From Clostridium sp. HBUAS56010 (GTDB taxonomy: Bacteria > Bacillota > Clostridia > Lachnospirales > Lachnospiraceae), in contig NZ_SULJ01000006.1 of NCBI RefSeq assembly GCF_007115105.1, forward strand, positions 124,498 to 188,497: 64,000 nucleotides of DNA, read 5' to 3'. The notes under the pieces were generated by a model. That model made no database searches. It was not told the origin of the DNA and saw only the letters and a list, made by a program, of their open reading frames with translations. This document shows positions 9,321-17,950 of the stretch, one piece after another. The position numbers were made by a program, and so were the translations under genes. How positions within the stretch are numbered: position 1 is the first letter of the stretch; each line of letters starts with the position of its first letter.

Positions 9321-10860
9321 GATCACATTCTCCCTCTTCTGATTCAGATTTCCCAGACTGGTTATAATCCCTGCAAAGAACTTCTGCCAGACCGGAAATG
9401 CTGTATTCTTCTGCAATTAAATCTGCTTTTCTTCCATATCCATTTAGTTTTGCTGCTGTGATATCACCAATACACACAATCCGCTGCTTCTTTAACGCTT
9501 CCATTTCCTTCCATGTGATTCCTTCAAAAAATGCCTCTGCTCCAGAAGCACTGGCAAAAACAAGATAATCCAGCTTTTCTTTTCCATCCTTTTGTCTGAG
9601 GTGAGTTCTGTCACCGCATACCTCGTAGAGAATCACATCATCATAAGAAACCTCTGCCTGATCAAAGATCTGGTTTAATTCTCTGGAACCTTTTCGTGAT
9701 CTTGGAATCAAAACCCGGTCTTCTTTTGACAACCGTGATACCAGCCCCTGGGCTAAATCCTTTACCTGATACTGCCTTGGGGTAAAGTCAGACCGGAATC
9801 CATGTTTTAGCAGCTCATCTCCGGTTCCTTTTCCCACAGTTGCAAACTTCACAGCACCAACTGCCCGGTAATCTCTGCCCCATTCCATAAGTCCGGTAAA
9901 AAATTCCCTTACCCCGTTGGCGCTGGTAAATACAATCCAGGTATAAGCTGACAGACTCTCGTAGATGGACTTCATGCAGCTTTCTTTCCGATAAGTTTGT
10001 AGGGAAAGGGTCAGGCAATCCCATACCGCCGCACCAAGAGAAGTCAGTTCCTTTCTCAGTCTCTGGCGAAAAGAGGCAGTTCCCGTTATTCCCACCCGGC
10101 AGCCATATAACGGTGCCTGGAAAGTAGAAGAAAAATCAAGAGAGGCTACCTCGCCCACCACAATAATCGCAGGACTTTTAATCTTTGACTGTAAAACCTT
10201 TTCTTCTATATCCAATAACGTGCCGCGAACCACTCTCTGTTCCAGAAGGGTGCCGCTTTCTATGACTGCAGCGGGAGTTTCTTTTCCTTTTCCCTGCTGT
10301 ATCAGTCCCTTTACAATCAGAGAAAGATTGCCAAGACCCATGAGAAAAACCAGGGTTCCAGAGAGTTTTGCAAACGCATTAAAATCAGGAGGTAAGGTTC
10401 CTTCAGAAGACAGAGTATGTCCGGTCATCACATGAAAACTGCGGCTTAATCCCCGATGGGTTACCGGAATTCCGGCACTGGCAAGTGCTGCCACTGCAGA
10501 AGTCACTCCTGAAACCACTTCATATGGAATTCCTTCCTCCGCAAGAGCCAGAACCTCTTCTCCGCCCCGCCCGAACACAAAAGGGTCTCCGCCTTTTAAA
10601 CGGACAACATTGTGTCCCTTTTTAGCCAATTCTACCAATAACCCGTTAATCTCTTCCTGTTTCATGGAATGGGAACCTGCCCGTTTTCCTACATAGATCT
10701 TTTCACAGTGATCTGGAACCTCAAGAAGAAGACGGTCTGATAAAAGAGAATCGTAAACAACGGTATCGCAGTTTTTCAGTCTCAAAAGTCCCTTTTCCGT
10801 AATCAGTCCCGGATCACCAGGACCTGCGCCTACCAGATAGACAACTCCTGTTTTATTCAT
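9310..10860 (-). CDS. cobA/hemD: Uroporphyrinogen-III C-methyltransferase / uroporphyrinogen-III synthase fusion
   Basis: 516-residue bifunctional protein. Residues 1-245 are the SAM-dependent methyltransferase (VYLVGAGPGDPGL at 8-20, VVRLKGGDPFVFGRGGEE near 83, LASAGIPVTHRG near 130), which turns uroporphyrinogen III into precorrin-2. Residues about 255-500 are uroporphyrinogen-III synthase (VGITG start, FTSANGVREFF, FASASGAEAFF). The fusion couples ring closure to methylation and so commits flux to siroheme or cobamides rather than heme. It is the fourth gene of the operon. Confidence 0.95.
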   Translation of the reverse strand: MNKTGVVYLVGAGPGDPGLITEKGLLRLKNCDTVVYDSLLSDRLLLEVPDHCEKIYVGKRAGSHSMKQEEINGLLVELAKKGHNVVRLKGGDPFVFGRGGEEVLALAEEGIPYEVVSGVTSAVAALASAGIPVTHRGLSRSFHVMTGHTLSSEGTLPPDFNAFAKLSGTLVFLMGLGNLSLIVKGLIQQGKGKETPAAVIESGTLLEQRVVRGTLLDIEEKVLQSKIKSPAIIVVGEVASLDFSSTFQAPLYGCRVGITGTASFRQRLRKELTSLGAAVWDCLTLSLQTYRKESCMKSIYESLSAYTWIVFTSANGVREFFTGLMEWGRDYRAVGAVKFATVGKGTGDELLKHGFRSDFTPRQYQVKDLAQGLVSRLSKEDRVLIPRSRKGSRELNQIFDQAEVSYDDVILYEVCGDRTHLRQKDGKEKLDYLVFASASGAEAFFEGITWKEMEALKKQRIVCIGDITAAKLNGYGRKADLIAEEYSISGLAEVLCRDYNQSGKSESEEGECDHEV

Positions 10861-10871
10861 ATTTCCTCCTT

Positions 10872-11774
10872 TTATAAAAGACCGTCAGCGGCTTGTTCTG
10901 CCAGTTGATCCAGTTCATCTATACTTCCTGTCAGGTGAATCTTCTTTGTCTCTTCCCCTCTTTTGCTGATTCCAAAGACTTCCATCGTTTCCTCCACAAT
11001 CCTTGCATACACTCCAACAGGTTCATGACAGCCTGCATTTAACAGCCGTAATATGCTCCGCTCCAAAGAAAGACACGTTCTTGTCTCCTCGTGATCCACA
11101 AGTTTATAGACCGGTTTCAGATCTGCATTTACACAGCCTTCTACTGCCAGGATTCCCTGTCCTCCTGCGGGAATAAATGATTCACAGTCAAAACAATGGT
11201 AATGGAAACGCTGATCTTCCCAAAGCCCCAGCCGTTTCAGTCCTGCCGCCGCAAGTAGAATTCCATCGTAATTCCCCTCCTCCAGTTTTCTAAGACGGGT
11301 CTGGACATTCCCCCGTAAATTTTCACAGCGGACCGTTACGTCCGGCCAAAGACGTTTTCCTAACTCCTCAATCTGGATCTTTCTCCTTAAACTGGAGGTT
11401 CCTATGACAAATTCCTTTTTTCCGGATAAGGTGCTGCTGGAACGAGTGACTAAAACATCTCTGGGATCTTCTCTTTCAAGAACAGCCACAATATCCAGCC
11501 CCTCTTCCAGTTCCATGGGCATATCTTTTGCGCTGTGAACAGCCAGATCAATCTCACCACGCAAAAGGGCCTGCTCAAATTCCGTCACGAACACGCCCTT
11601 TCCCCCAAATTCCAGAAGAGGCTTATCAAGAATCCGGTCCCCTTCTGTTTGCTTTAATACCAGTTCTGTTTTAATCCCTTTTCCAGTTCTAGAAAGAGCG
11701 TCAGCCACCAGTCTGGTCTGAACAACCGCCAGCTCACTTCTCCTGGTTCCGATGCGTATGGTTTGTTCCTTCAT
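10872..11774 (-). CDS. hemC: Hydroxymethylbilane synthase (porphobilinogen deaminase)
   Basis: About 300 residues; polymerises four porphobilinogens to hydroxymethylbilane on a dipyrromethane cofactor. Family segments: IRIGTRRSELA at the start, VHSAKDMPMELEEGL with the conserved aspartate, IGTSSLRRKIQ, RGNVQTRL and the cofactor cysteine in LLNAGCHEPVG near residue 240. The start is ambiguous: TTG at 11783 lies only four bases after a GAGAGGAAA-type ribosome site, ATG at 11774 lies 13 bases after it. The gene overlaps the preceding dehydrogenase gene by about 40 bp, a tight operon arrangement. Confidence 0.93.
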   Translation of the reverse strand: MKEQTIRIGTRRSELAVVQTRLVADALSRTGKGIKTELVLKQTEGDRILDKPLLEFGGKGVFVTEFEQALLRGEIDLAVHSAKDMPMELEEGLDIVAVLEREDPRDVLVTRSSSTLSGKKEFVIGTSSLRRKIQIEELGKRLWPDVTVRCENLRGNVQTRLRKLEEGNYDGILLAAAGLKRLGLWEDQRFHYHCFDCESFIPAGGQGILAVEGCVNADLKPVYKLVDHEETRTCLSLERSILRLLNAGCHEPVGVYARIVEETMEVFGISKRGEETKKIHLTGSIDELDQLAEQAADGLL

Positions 11775-12405
11775 CTTCTGCAAGTTTCCTCTCTATCAGC
11801 TCATTTGCCTGTTCTCTGGTATAAGTTCCTCCCTGCCGGATTCCCTCTTCCACCATGGTTTTAAATATATCCGTCCGTACAGAAACATCTGCCACTTTCT
11901 CCTTTACAATCTCCCGGTAAGACTTCAGCTGCTGTGCCAGATCGCCAAATCCTTCTGGAACAGCCTGTTTGAATTTCCGTTTTAAGTACTGGGCAATGGT
12001 AGGGGAACTGCCTCCTGTAGAAATGCCTATGGTAATGTTCTTTTCTTTGATCAAAGCGGGAAAAATAAAACTGCATTCTTCCTGAACATCCACAACGTTA
12101 ACAGGCATGTTCCTTTCTTTGCAAAGAGAAGAGATCTTCCGGTTTAGTGCTTCATCTCCGGTGGCAGCTATGGCAAAATCCATTCCTTCCAGATCCGATG
12201 CTTCAAACTTCCGGTAATCTAGCTGAAGCTTTCCACCGGATTCATGATCAAGTTCTTCCAAAGAAGATAGAATCTCCGGAGCAACTACCTTTATCACTGG
12301 TCCGTACTCCATCAGAACACACACCTTCCGGTATGCAACCATTCCTCCTCCTGCAATCAGACAATTCTTTCCCTCCAGATCCACAAAAAACGGAAAATAA
12401 GCCAC
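11734..12405 (-). CDS. Precorrin-2 dehydrogenase (Met8/CysG N-domain type)
   Basis: 223 residues; oxidises precorrin-2 to sirohydrochlorin with NAD and in some homologues also inserts iron. The Rossmann loop AGGGMVAYRK is near residue 18, and the conserved IGISTGGSSP loop near 117. Starts at GTG (12405) directly behind AAGGAGGGG, which overlaps the hemA stop. Its presence with the CobA-HemD fusion shows the operon is aimed at siroheme or cobalamin. No sulfite reductase or cobalamin genes occur in the window to say which. Confidence 0.88.
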   Translation of the reverse strand: MAYFPFFVDLEGKNCLIAGGGMVAYRKVCVLMEYGPVIKVVAPEILSSLEELDHESGGKLQLDYRKFEASDLEGMDFAIAATGDEALNRKISSLCKERNMPVNVVDVQEECSFIFPALIKEKNITIGISTGGSSPTIAQYLKRKFKQAVPEGFGDLAQQLKSYREIVKEKVADVSVRTDIFKTMVEEGIRQGGTYTREQANELIERKLAEDEGTNHTHRNQEK

Positions 12406-12408
12406 AAC

Positions 12409-13572
12409 TTACCCCTCCTTTATCCACTGCTCCAGCCCGTCAAGGGTTCGGAGCACCACTTTTAAATCCTCACTGTTTACGTGATCCCTGATCTGAAATA
12501 ACAGAGTATCCAGACCTTTTTTTCCAAAAGCTTCCTGTAATTCATTCATACGGTGGATATAAGGATGAAAGACCACTTCCTTAATTGCTCCATCCAGATC
12601 CTCTTCCATAATCGCTTTTGCCCGGTCCAGTTCCTTTAACTTGATCTTTGTATTATTCTTAGAAAGGGTATCAAAATAATCAATATCATAAAGGGTGATC
12701 CCATAAAGTTCTTTGATCAAAGGGTCCATATCAACGGGAACTGCCACATCTATAAATAACCGCTTCCGATCCTTTGAAAGGGCATTGGAAAGTTCTTCTT
12801 TTGTCACTGTATAATGGGGGCCTGATGTGGCACTGATTACCACATCCATATCATTCATATATTCGTATCGTTCCTGATAATCCACCACCTTAATCTGGTC
12901 ACTTTTTACATTGACTGTCAGACAGGAATTATGTCTTCGTACAGTTCCGGTCACTTCCATTCCCGGCTTTGCAATAATATTCCTGGTTATGATGTTTCCT
13001 ATCTTCCCGCTCATTCCTATGATCATGACCTTTTTTCGATCTGTACCATTGTCAAAGTGAAATACTTCATTGGCAACTAAAGTGGCGATGGATAAGGGAG
13101 TCTTAGAAAGATTGGTATTGGTCTTGATCCGCTTGGCGCTGGTCACCGCTTTCTGGAACAGAACATTCATCTCATAATCAACGGCTTTGTGTTCTTTTGA
13201 CAACTGGTAAGCATCTTTTACCTGGCCAAGAATCTCATCTTCTCCAAGTACCATAGAATCAAATCCACAGGTAACTTTAAAAAGATGGGCAATTGCAGTC
13301 TCTCCACTATAAATATTTAAGTATTTTAACAGTTCTTCCAGACGGATTGTTTTATAATCTGCGATCTCCTGCTGCAGTTCTCCAATGGCATCTCTGGTTC
13401 CGGATACATAAACTTCACTGCGGTTGCAGGTACAAAGAATCACAATACCGGTGATTGATTCTTTTTGTAAAATCCGTTCCATAAATTCCTTCTTTTCTGC
13501 TTCGTGAAACGCAAATCGCTCACGAATCTCCACAGGAGCCTTTTTGTGACTCACACTCATACAGTACATCAT
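12409..13572 (-). CDS. hemA: Glutamyl-tRNA reductase
   Basis: 387 residues; NADPH-dependent reduction of glutamyl-tRNA to glutamate-1-semialdehyde, first step of the C5 route. The catalytic cysteine lies in LCTCNRSEVY near residue 47, the GEDEILGQVKDAY segment near 111, and a Rossmann segment IIGMSGKIG near 175. First gene of the operon hemA - precorrin-2 dehydrogenase - hemC - cobA/hemD - hemL. The ribosome site (AAGGCTGAAAGAAA) is weak, as expected for a feedback-controlled first enzyme. Confidence 0.95.
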   Translation of the reverse strand: MMYCMSVSHKKAPVEIRERFAFHEAEKKEFMERILQKESITGIVILCTCNRSEVYVSGTRDAIGELQQEIADYKTIRLEELLKYLNIYSGETAIAHLFKVTCGFDSMVLGEDEILGQVKDAYQLSKEHKAVDYEMNVLFQKAVTSAKRIKTNTNLSKTPLSIATLVANEVFHFDNGTDRKKVMIIGMSGKIGNIITRNIIAKPGMEVTGTVRRHNSCLTVNVKSDQIKVVDYQERYEYMNDMDVVISATSGPHYTVTKEELSNALSKDRKRLFIDVAVPVDMDPLIKELYGITLYDIDYFDTLSKNNTKIKLKELDRAKAIMEEDLDGAIKEVVFHPYIHRMNELQEAFGKKGLDTLLFQIRDHVNSEDLKVVLRTLDGLEQWIKEG

Positions 13573-13624
13573 TTTCTTTCAGCCTTCTTACTATTTTTCT
13601 CTCAATACAGATAAACTCTTCCCT

Positions 13625-13701
13625 ATTCTAACATAATTTTACAAAAAAGGGCAATGATTGTTCGCATGAACAATTGCATTTCCGGATGGTTATGATATAA
13701 T
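13625..13701. promoter_or_regulatory. Divergent promoters and shared inverted repeat between hemA and a GNAT gene
   Basis: Plus strand: TTGCAT (13674-13679), 16 bp, TATAAT (13696-13701) before the acetyltransferase gene. Minus strand: TTGCCC (complement of 13649-13654), 18 bp, TAGAAT (complement of 13625-13630) before hemA. An inverted repeat ATTGTTC-GCAT-GAACAAT (13657-13674) sits between the two -35 regions and could bind one regulator acting both ways; its protein is unknown. Confidence 0.55.
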
Positions 13702-13729
13702 AAGTAAAATTTAAAGGAGAAGAAAGCAA

Positions 13730-14224
13730 ATGATAATCAGACAGGCAGTCCCGGAAGATGCCGGAGAGTTTTTAGAACTGCTTCGACAGTTGGATCATGA
13801 AACACAATTTATGATGATGGAGCCTGGAGAACGAACTTCCACTTCTGACGACCTAAGAAACCAGATCATTAATCTGAGAAACTCTGGTTCTGTACTTTTG
13901 CTTCTTTTTGAAGGGACCCATGCCGCAGGATTTCTCTCCGCTCAGCGCAATACACCTGCACGTATGAGACACTCAGCCTATCTTGCCATGGGAATCCGAC
14001 AGGAATATAGGAGAAAAGGATATGGGGAATGCTTATTGAAAGAACTCTTTTGCTGGGCAGAAAAAGAAAATGTTACAAGACTGGAACTAACGGTTATGAC
14101 TCATAACCAGACAGCATTGCATCTGTATCAGAAAATGGGATTTCAGATAGAAGGAACTCTGATCCGTTCCATGCGCATCAGAGATTCATGGGTGGATCAA
14201 TACTCCATGGCAAAACTTTTTTAA
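13730..14224 (+). CDS. GNAT-family N-acetyltransferase
   Basis: 164 residues with the acetyl-CoA fold: the A motif around residues 83-103 (YLAMGIRQEYRRKGYGECLL, with Q/R-x-x-G-x-G/A as RRKGYG), then TVMTHNQTALHLYQKMGF typical of the RimI/spermidine-type branch. The substrate cannot be predicted. GGAGAAG ribosome site, own promoter, convergent with the amino-acid ABC operon. Confidence 0.82.
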   Translation: MIIRQAVPEDAGEFLELLRQLDHETQFMMMEPGERTSTSDDLRNQIINLRNSGSVLLLLFEGTHAAGFLSAQRNTPARMRHSAYLAMGIRQEYRRKGYGECLLKELFCWAEKENVTRLELTVMTHNQTALHLYQKMGFQIEGTLIRSMRIRDSWVDQYSMAKLF

Positions 14225-14235
14225 ACTGAAAACAG

Positions 14236-14270
14236 AGAATGCTCCCAGGGTTAACCACCGGGAGCATTCT
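14236..14270. terminator. Bidirectional terminator
   Basis: AGAATGCTCCC (14236-14246) pairs with GGGAGCATTCT (14260-14270), followed by TTTTATAAT on the plus strand and by a T-rich stretch (complement of AAAAC) on the minus strand. It separates the convergent GNAT gene and ABC operon. Confidence 0.8.
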
Positions 14271-14271
14271 T

Positions 14272-15021
14272 TTATAATACTTTACTTAAAAATAATTTTA
14301 ACCTGTCATTGCGTGGACCTGCAAAGAATTCCGCCGGATTATTCTCTTCCAGAAAATATCCGCCGTCCATGAACATAACACGGGTTGCCACTTCTCTTGC
14401 AAACCCCATCTCATGGGTAACAACCACCATGGTCATCTTCTCTTCTGCCAGTTCCCTCATAACACTTAAAACTTCCCCTACCATCTCAGGATCAAGGGCG
14501 GAAGTTGGTTCATCAAAGAGCATAACATCGGGATTCATGCACAAAGCACGAACAATGGCAATACGCTGTTTCTGACCGCCGGAAAGCTGGTTGGGATACG
14601 CATCAGCTCTATCCTTTAATCCGACTTTATCAAGTAATCTTAAAGCCTGTTCTTCTGCTTCTTTACGGCTTTGCCCCTGCAGCTTCATAGGTGCAAGAGT
14701 CAGATTATTTAAAATTGTCATATGAGGGAATAAATTAAATTGCTGAAATACCATTCCCATCTTCTGGCGGTGCTTGTCAATATCAGTCTTCTTATCCACA
14801 ATGTCCACACCTTCAAAGAGAATGTGTCCGCCAGAAGGTTCTTCCAAACGGTTTAAACAGCGAAGGAATGTACTCTTGCCTGAACCGGATGGTCCTATGA
14901 CACAGATGACATCACCCTTATAAACGTCAACAGATATATCTTTTAAAACTTCCAGATCTCCAAACTTTTTTCCAAGGTTCTGTACCTGGATCAGCGGGTT
15001 GTTTGTCTTTTCATCGCTCAC
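14272..15021 (-). CDS. Polar amino-acid ABC transporter ATP-binding protein
   Basis: 249 residues of the GlnQ/HisP type. Walker [10 protein letters not shown] near 42, Q-loop [15 protein letters not shown], signature LSGGQKQR near 146, Walker [15 protein letters not shown], switch histidine VTHEMGFA. Powers import of a polar amino acid with the permease and binding protein encoded upstream. Overlaps the permease gene by 11 bp. Glutamine or cystine specificity cannot be told from the ATPase. Confidence 0.93.
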   Translation of the reverse strand: MSDEKTNNPLIQVQNLGKKFGDLEVLKDISVDVYKGDVICVIGPSGSGKSTFLRCLNRLEEPSGGHILFEGVDIVDKKTDIDKHRQKMGMVFQQFNLFPHMTILNNLTLAPMKLQGQSRKEAEEQALRLLDKVGLKDRADAYPNQLSGGQKQRIAIVRALCMNPDVMLFDEPTSALDPEMVGEVLSVMRELAEEKMTMVVVTHEMGFAREVATRVMFMDGGYFLEENNPAEFFAGPRNDRLKLFLSKVL

Positions 15022-15703
15022 TTTTCCTCAGCCTCCTCTCCAGTAACTTCACAAGGTGGGAAAATACCATAACCATGACCAGATAAATAGCAGCCACGGA
15101 AAGCAGAGGCATAAAGGCAGAATAAGTCCTGCTTTTGATAATGTCGCCGCCTTTTGTCAGATCCTGCAGTCCTATGTATCCTGCAACAGATGTTTCCTTT
15201 AAAAGTACAATAAATTCATTCGCCAGTGTGGGAACCACATTTTTAAAAGCCTGAGGCATGATAATGAACCACATGGTCTGGGCATAATTAAAGCCCAGGC
15301 TGCGTCCTGCCTCAAACTGTCCCTTCTCAATGGAACTGATTCCGCTTCGGAAAATCTCCGCCACATAGGCACCGGAGTTAATTCCGAATGCCAGAATAGC
15401 TGTAAAGACCTGTCCAAAATCATGGAACGAAAAAATTACGAAATACATGATCATAAGCTGTACAACTACTGGCGTTCCCCGGATAATTGTTAAGTATACG
15501 GTGCAGATAGCATTTAAAATTTTTAACTTATGAGTATTCTCATAAGTGGAACGAATCATTGCAACCAGAAATCCCAGCACAATTCCGATCATTACTGCAA
15601 AAAACGTAATCTTTAACGTGTTCTGCAAACCGTCCGTAATATACTTCCAACGGTCGTCCGTGATAAAATTCAGGTAAAAATCATCTTTTAGCTTTTCCCA
15701 CAT
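15011..15703 (-). CDS. Polar amino-acid ABC transporter permease
   Basis: 230-residue HisM/GlnP-type inner membrane permease: N-terminal amphipathic part, about five transmembrane helices, the [13 protein letters not shown] signature near 79 and an EAA-like loop ([23 protein letters not shown] near 130-155; shown as separate parts EAGRSLG and IIMPQAF). Middle gene of the operon with binding protein and ATPase; 17 bp separate it from the binding-protein gene. Confidence 0.92.
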   Translation of the reverse strand: MWEKLKDDFYLNFITDDRWKYITDGLQNTLKITFFAVMIGIVLGFLVAMIRSTYENTHKLKILNAICTVYLTIIRGTPVVVQLMIMYFVIFSFHDFGQVFTAILAFGINSGAYVAEIFRSGISSIEKGQFEAGRSLGFNYAQTMWFIIMPQAFKNVVPTLANEFIVLLKETSVAGYIGLQDLTKGGDIIKSRTYSAFMPLLSVAAIYLVMVMVFSHLVKLLERRLRKSER

Positions 15704-15720
15704 GGCTCTCTTTCCTTCTC

Positions 15721-16497
15721 TTATTCTGCAGTAATATACTTATCTATAATCTTCTGCAGTTCTCCGGATTCCTTTAATTCCTTAATGGCTCCGTTTATCT
15801 TTTCTACTAACTCGGTATTTCCCTTTTTCACTGCAATTGCGTATTCTTCTTCGGTAAAGGCTTCGTCAAGAACCTTTAATCCAGCGTTGTCTTTTACAAA
15901 TACCTTTGCAGGTTCACGGTCAATGATGACTGCATCAATCTTACCTTGTGTCAGAGCCATAACCGCATCCATGCCCTTATTATAACGGTCCACTGTGGCA
16001 TCTTTAATATCATCTGCGTAAATATCTCCGGTGGTTCCAGTCTGAACTCCAACTTTTTTCCCTTCTAATTCATCGGGAGTCTTGATCTCACTGTCCTCTT
16101 TTACAATGATTACCTGTGCTGCTTCCGCATAAGTATCTGTAAAGTCCACATTCTTCTTGCGGTCTTCACTGACGGTCATGCCAGCCGCTGTAAAGTCTGC
16201 CTTACCAGACTGAACAGCAGGAATCAGGGAATCAAATGCCATATCCTTAATCTCCAGCTCCACGCCTATTTTATCTGCAATGGCTTTCGCAATGTCTGCA
16301 TCAATTCCTACAATCTCGTTATTATCATGAAATTCATAGGGTGGAAATTCTGCATTGGTTACCATAACCAGCTTCTCACTGGAAGTTTTGTTCTCTGCTG
16401 CCGGTGTTGTCTCTGTCTTTGCCTGTGTTCCGCCACATGCTGTTAAAATCGCTGCCATACAGATGGCTGCCGCAAGCACTATTCCATTCTTCTTCAT
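15721..16497 (-). CDS. Amino-acid ABC transporter substrate-binding lipoprotein
   Basis: 258 residues, SBP family 3 (HisJ/GlnH fold). Signal peptide with a lipobox LTAC-GG at residues about 18-21, then KLVMVTNAEFPPYEF, IVGIDADIAKAIADK, VQSGKADFTAAGMTVSEDR and VGVQTGTTGD, all diagnostic of the family. ATG at 16497 has AAGGAGG 7 bp upstream, so longer frames are not needed. First gene of the operon. The substrate is probably a polar amino acid. Confidence 0.93.
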   Translation of the reverse strand: MKKNGIVLAAAICMAAILTACGGTQAKTETTPAAENKTSSEKLVMVTNAEFPPYEFHDNNEIVGIDADIAKAIADKIGVELEIKDMAFDSLIPAVQSGKADFTAAGMTVSEDRKKNVDFTDTYAEAAQVIIVKEDSEIKTPDELEGKKVGVQTGTTGDIYADDIKDATVDRYNKGMDAVMALTQGKIDAVIIDREPAKVFVKDNAGLKVLDEAFTEEEYAIAVKKGNTELVEKINGAIKELKESGELQKIIDKYITAE

Positions 16498-16557
16498 AAT
16501 GATTCCTCCTTGATATGCACAAATTTGCATAATTATAAAATCAGGTATTAGATATAC

Positions 16558-16585
16558 ATTATATAATATTTTCGGAATTAATCAA
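16558..16585 (-). promoter_or_regulatory. Promoter of the amino-acid ABC operon
   Basis: Minus strand TTGATT (complement of 16580-16585), 16 bp, TATAAT (complement of 16558-16563). Between it and the gene is a near-palindrome ATGCACAAATTTGCAT (about 16515-16530), possibly an operator. Confidence 0.55.
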
Positions 16586-16633
16586 GTACTTCCCCGTAAG
16601 AAAAGGCTTAATTTATACAGGAAATCATTTGCC

Positions 16634-16662
16634 TTGCATGTTTTTTGCCCATCCGATATAAT
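16634..16662 (+). promoter_or_regulatory. Promoter of the YwaF-like gene
   Basis: TTGCAT (16634-16639), 17-bp spacer, TATAAT (16657-16662), about 44 bp before the start codon. Confidence 0.65.
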
Positions 16663-16705
16663 ATAATTTAAATCAGAAGCAAGAAAGAAATGAAGGTAAT
16701 AATTG

Positions 16706-17482
16706 ATGAAAGAATTTCTTTTGAAAACAGCATGGCCCATGAATCCGCCTGTACCTTATTCCCTGTTTCATATTCTGTTTACTGCCCTGGGGCTGATTGC
16801 CGTCGTTTTACTGGCTTATTATACAAAGCGAAGAATAAATAATCAAAAACTTCCCATACTGCTTTCAGGCTGCGGCATCATTCTTGCAGGAGCAGAGATA
16901 TGGAAACAGTTATTTTTATATTACATTGTCAATGGGCAGACCTACAACTGGTGGTATTTTCCATTTCAGCTTTGCAGCCTTCCCATGTATTTCTGTCTTC
17001 TGCTCCCTTTTATAAAAAGAAATAGCCGGAAAAGAAAGTTATATACCTTTATGCAGGACTTTAATCTGCTGGGAGGGGTTATGGCTCTGGCAGAACCTAC
17101 GGGATTGTTCCAGCCTTACTGGATGCTGACGCTTCACGGGCTGTTCTGGCACCTGCTGTTAATCTATATCGGACTGATTATCGCTTTTTCCCGCTGTTCC
17201 GATACAACATGGAAAGGATTTGTGGAGACTCTGCCCTTGTTTTTATTCTGCTGCATCGTTGCTTCTGTAATTAACCGTACAGCCAGGCCTTTAGGGCAGG
17301 CGGATATGTTTTATATTTCCCCATATTACCCTTCTGCCCAGATCGTTTTCCATGAGATTGCTGTGACTTATGGCATAAGAGCAGGAAATGCAGTGTATCT
17401 GTGTGCCACCTGCCTGGGAGGATTTATTTTTCACAGTATTTTCAACCGAATTCATCTGCGTTCAATCCGGATGGCATCGTAA
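16706..17482 (+). CDS. YwaF-family (TIGR02206) integral membrane protein
   Basis: About 258 residues with roughly seven hydrophobic segments. The conserved W-W-Y-F-P-F-Q-L-C-S-L-P-M-Y segment near residue 78 and GLFWHLLLIYIGL near 143 resemble the YwaF/TIGR02206 family, whose function is unknown. ATG at 16706 is preferred to TTG at 16703; AAGG lies 9 bp upstream. Followed 36 bp later by a C_GCAxxG_C_C gene on the same strand, which may be co-transcribed. Confidence 0.75.
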   Translation: MKEFLLKTAWPMNPPVPYSLFHILFTALGLIAVVLLAYYTKRRINNQKLPILLSGCGIILAGAEIWKQLFLYYIVNGQTYNWWYFPFQLCSLPMYFCLLLPFIKRNSRKRKLYTFMQDFNLLGGVMALAEPTGLFQPYWMLTLHGLFWHLLLIYIGLIIAFSRCSDTTWKGFVETLPLFLFCCIVASVINRTARPLGQADMFYISPYYPSAQIVFHEIAVTYGIRAGNAVYLCATCLGGFIFHSIFNRIHLRSIRMAS

Positions 17483-17518
17483 TGCAATTCTATTATAGCA
17501 CTGAGGAGGAAGATTCAC

Positions 17519-17947
17519 ATGACAGAAACAACAACAGAAAAAAGAGTGAAAGAGGCTTTAAACAAACATGCAATGGGTTATAACTGCGCACAGGCAGTAT
17601 CCTGTGCATTTCTTGATAAAACAGACTTAAACGAGGAAACTCTGTTTCGCATTACAGAAGGCATGGGACTTGGAATGGGGAATATGGAGGGAACCTGCGG
17701 AGCCATTGCTGTTGCTTCCATTCTTTCCGGTTTAAAAAACAGTACCGCCAATCTGGAAAGCCCTGATTCAAAAAAGAGCACATACCAGATCTCCAGACAA
17801 TGCTTATCCGATTTTAAAGAACAAAACGGCAGCGTAATCTGTAAAGATTTAAAAGGGATTGAGACTGGAACCGTTCTTCGCCCCTGCAATGACTGTATTG
17901 CAGATGCAGTGAAGATCATTCATGCAAATCTTTATGGAGCGGAATAA
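17519..17947 (+). CDS. C_GCAxxG_C_C family redox-type protein
   Basis: 142 residues with the family's spaced cysteines: YNCAQAV near residue 22, EGTCGAIAVAS near 58, CLSDF, VICKDL and PCNDCIADA near the end. These small proteins are thought to bind a metal or iron-sulfur centre; no reaction is established. GAGGAGG ribosome site before the ATG. Downstream gene starts 3 bp after its stop if the GTG start is used. Confidence 0.85.
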   Translation: MTETTTEKRVKEALNKHAMGYNCAQAVSCAFLDKTDLNEETLFRITEGMGLGMGNMEGTCGAIAVASILSGLKNSTANLESPDSKKSTYQISRQCLSDFKEQNGSVICKDLKGIETGTVLRPCNDCIADAVKIIHANLYGAE

Positions 17948-17950
17948 TCC

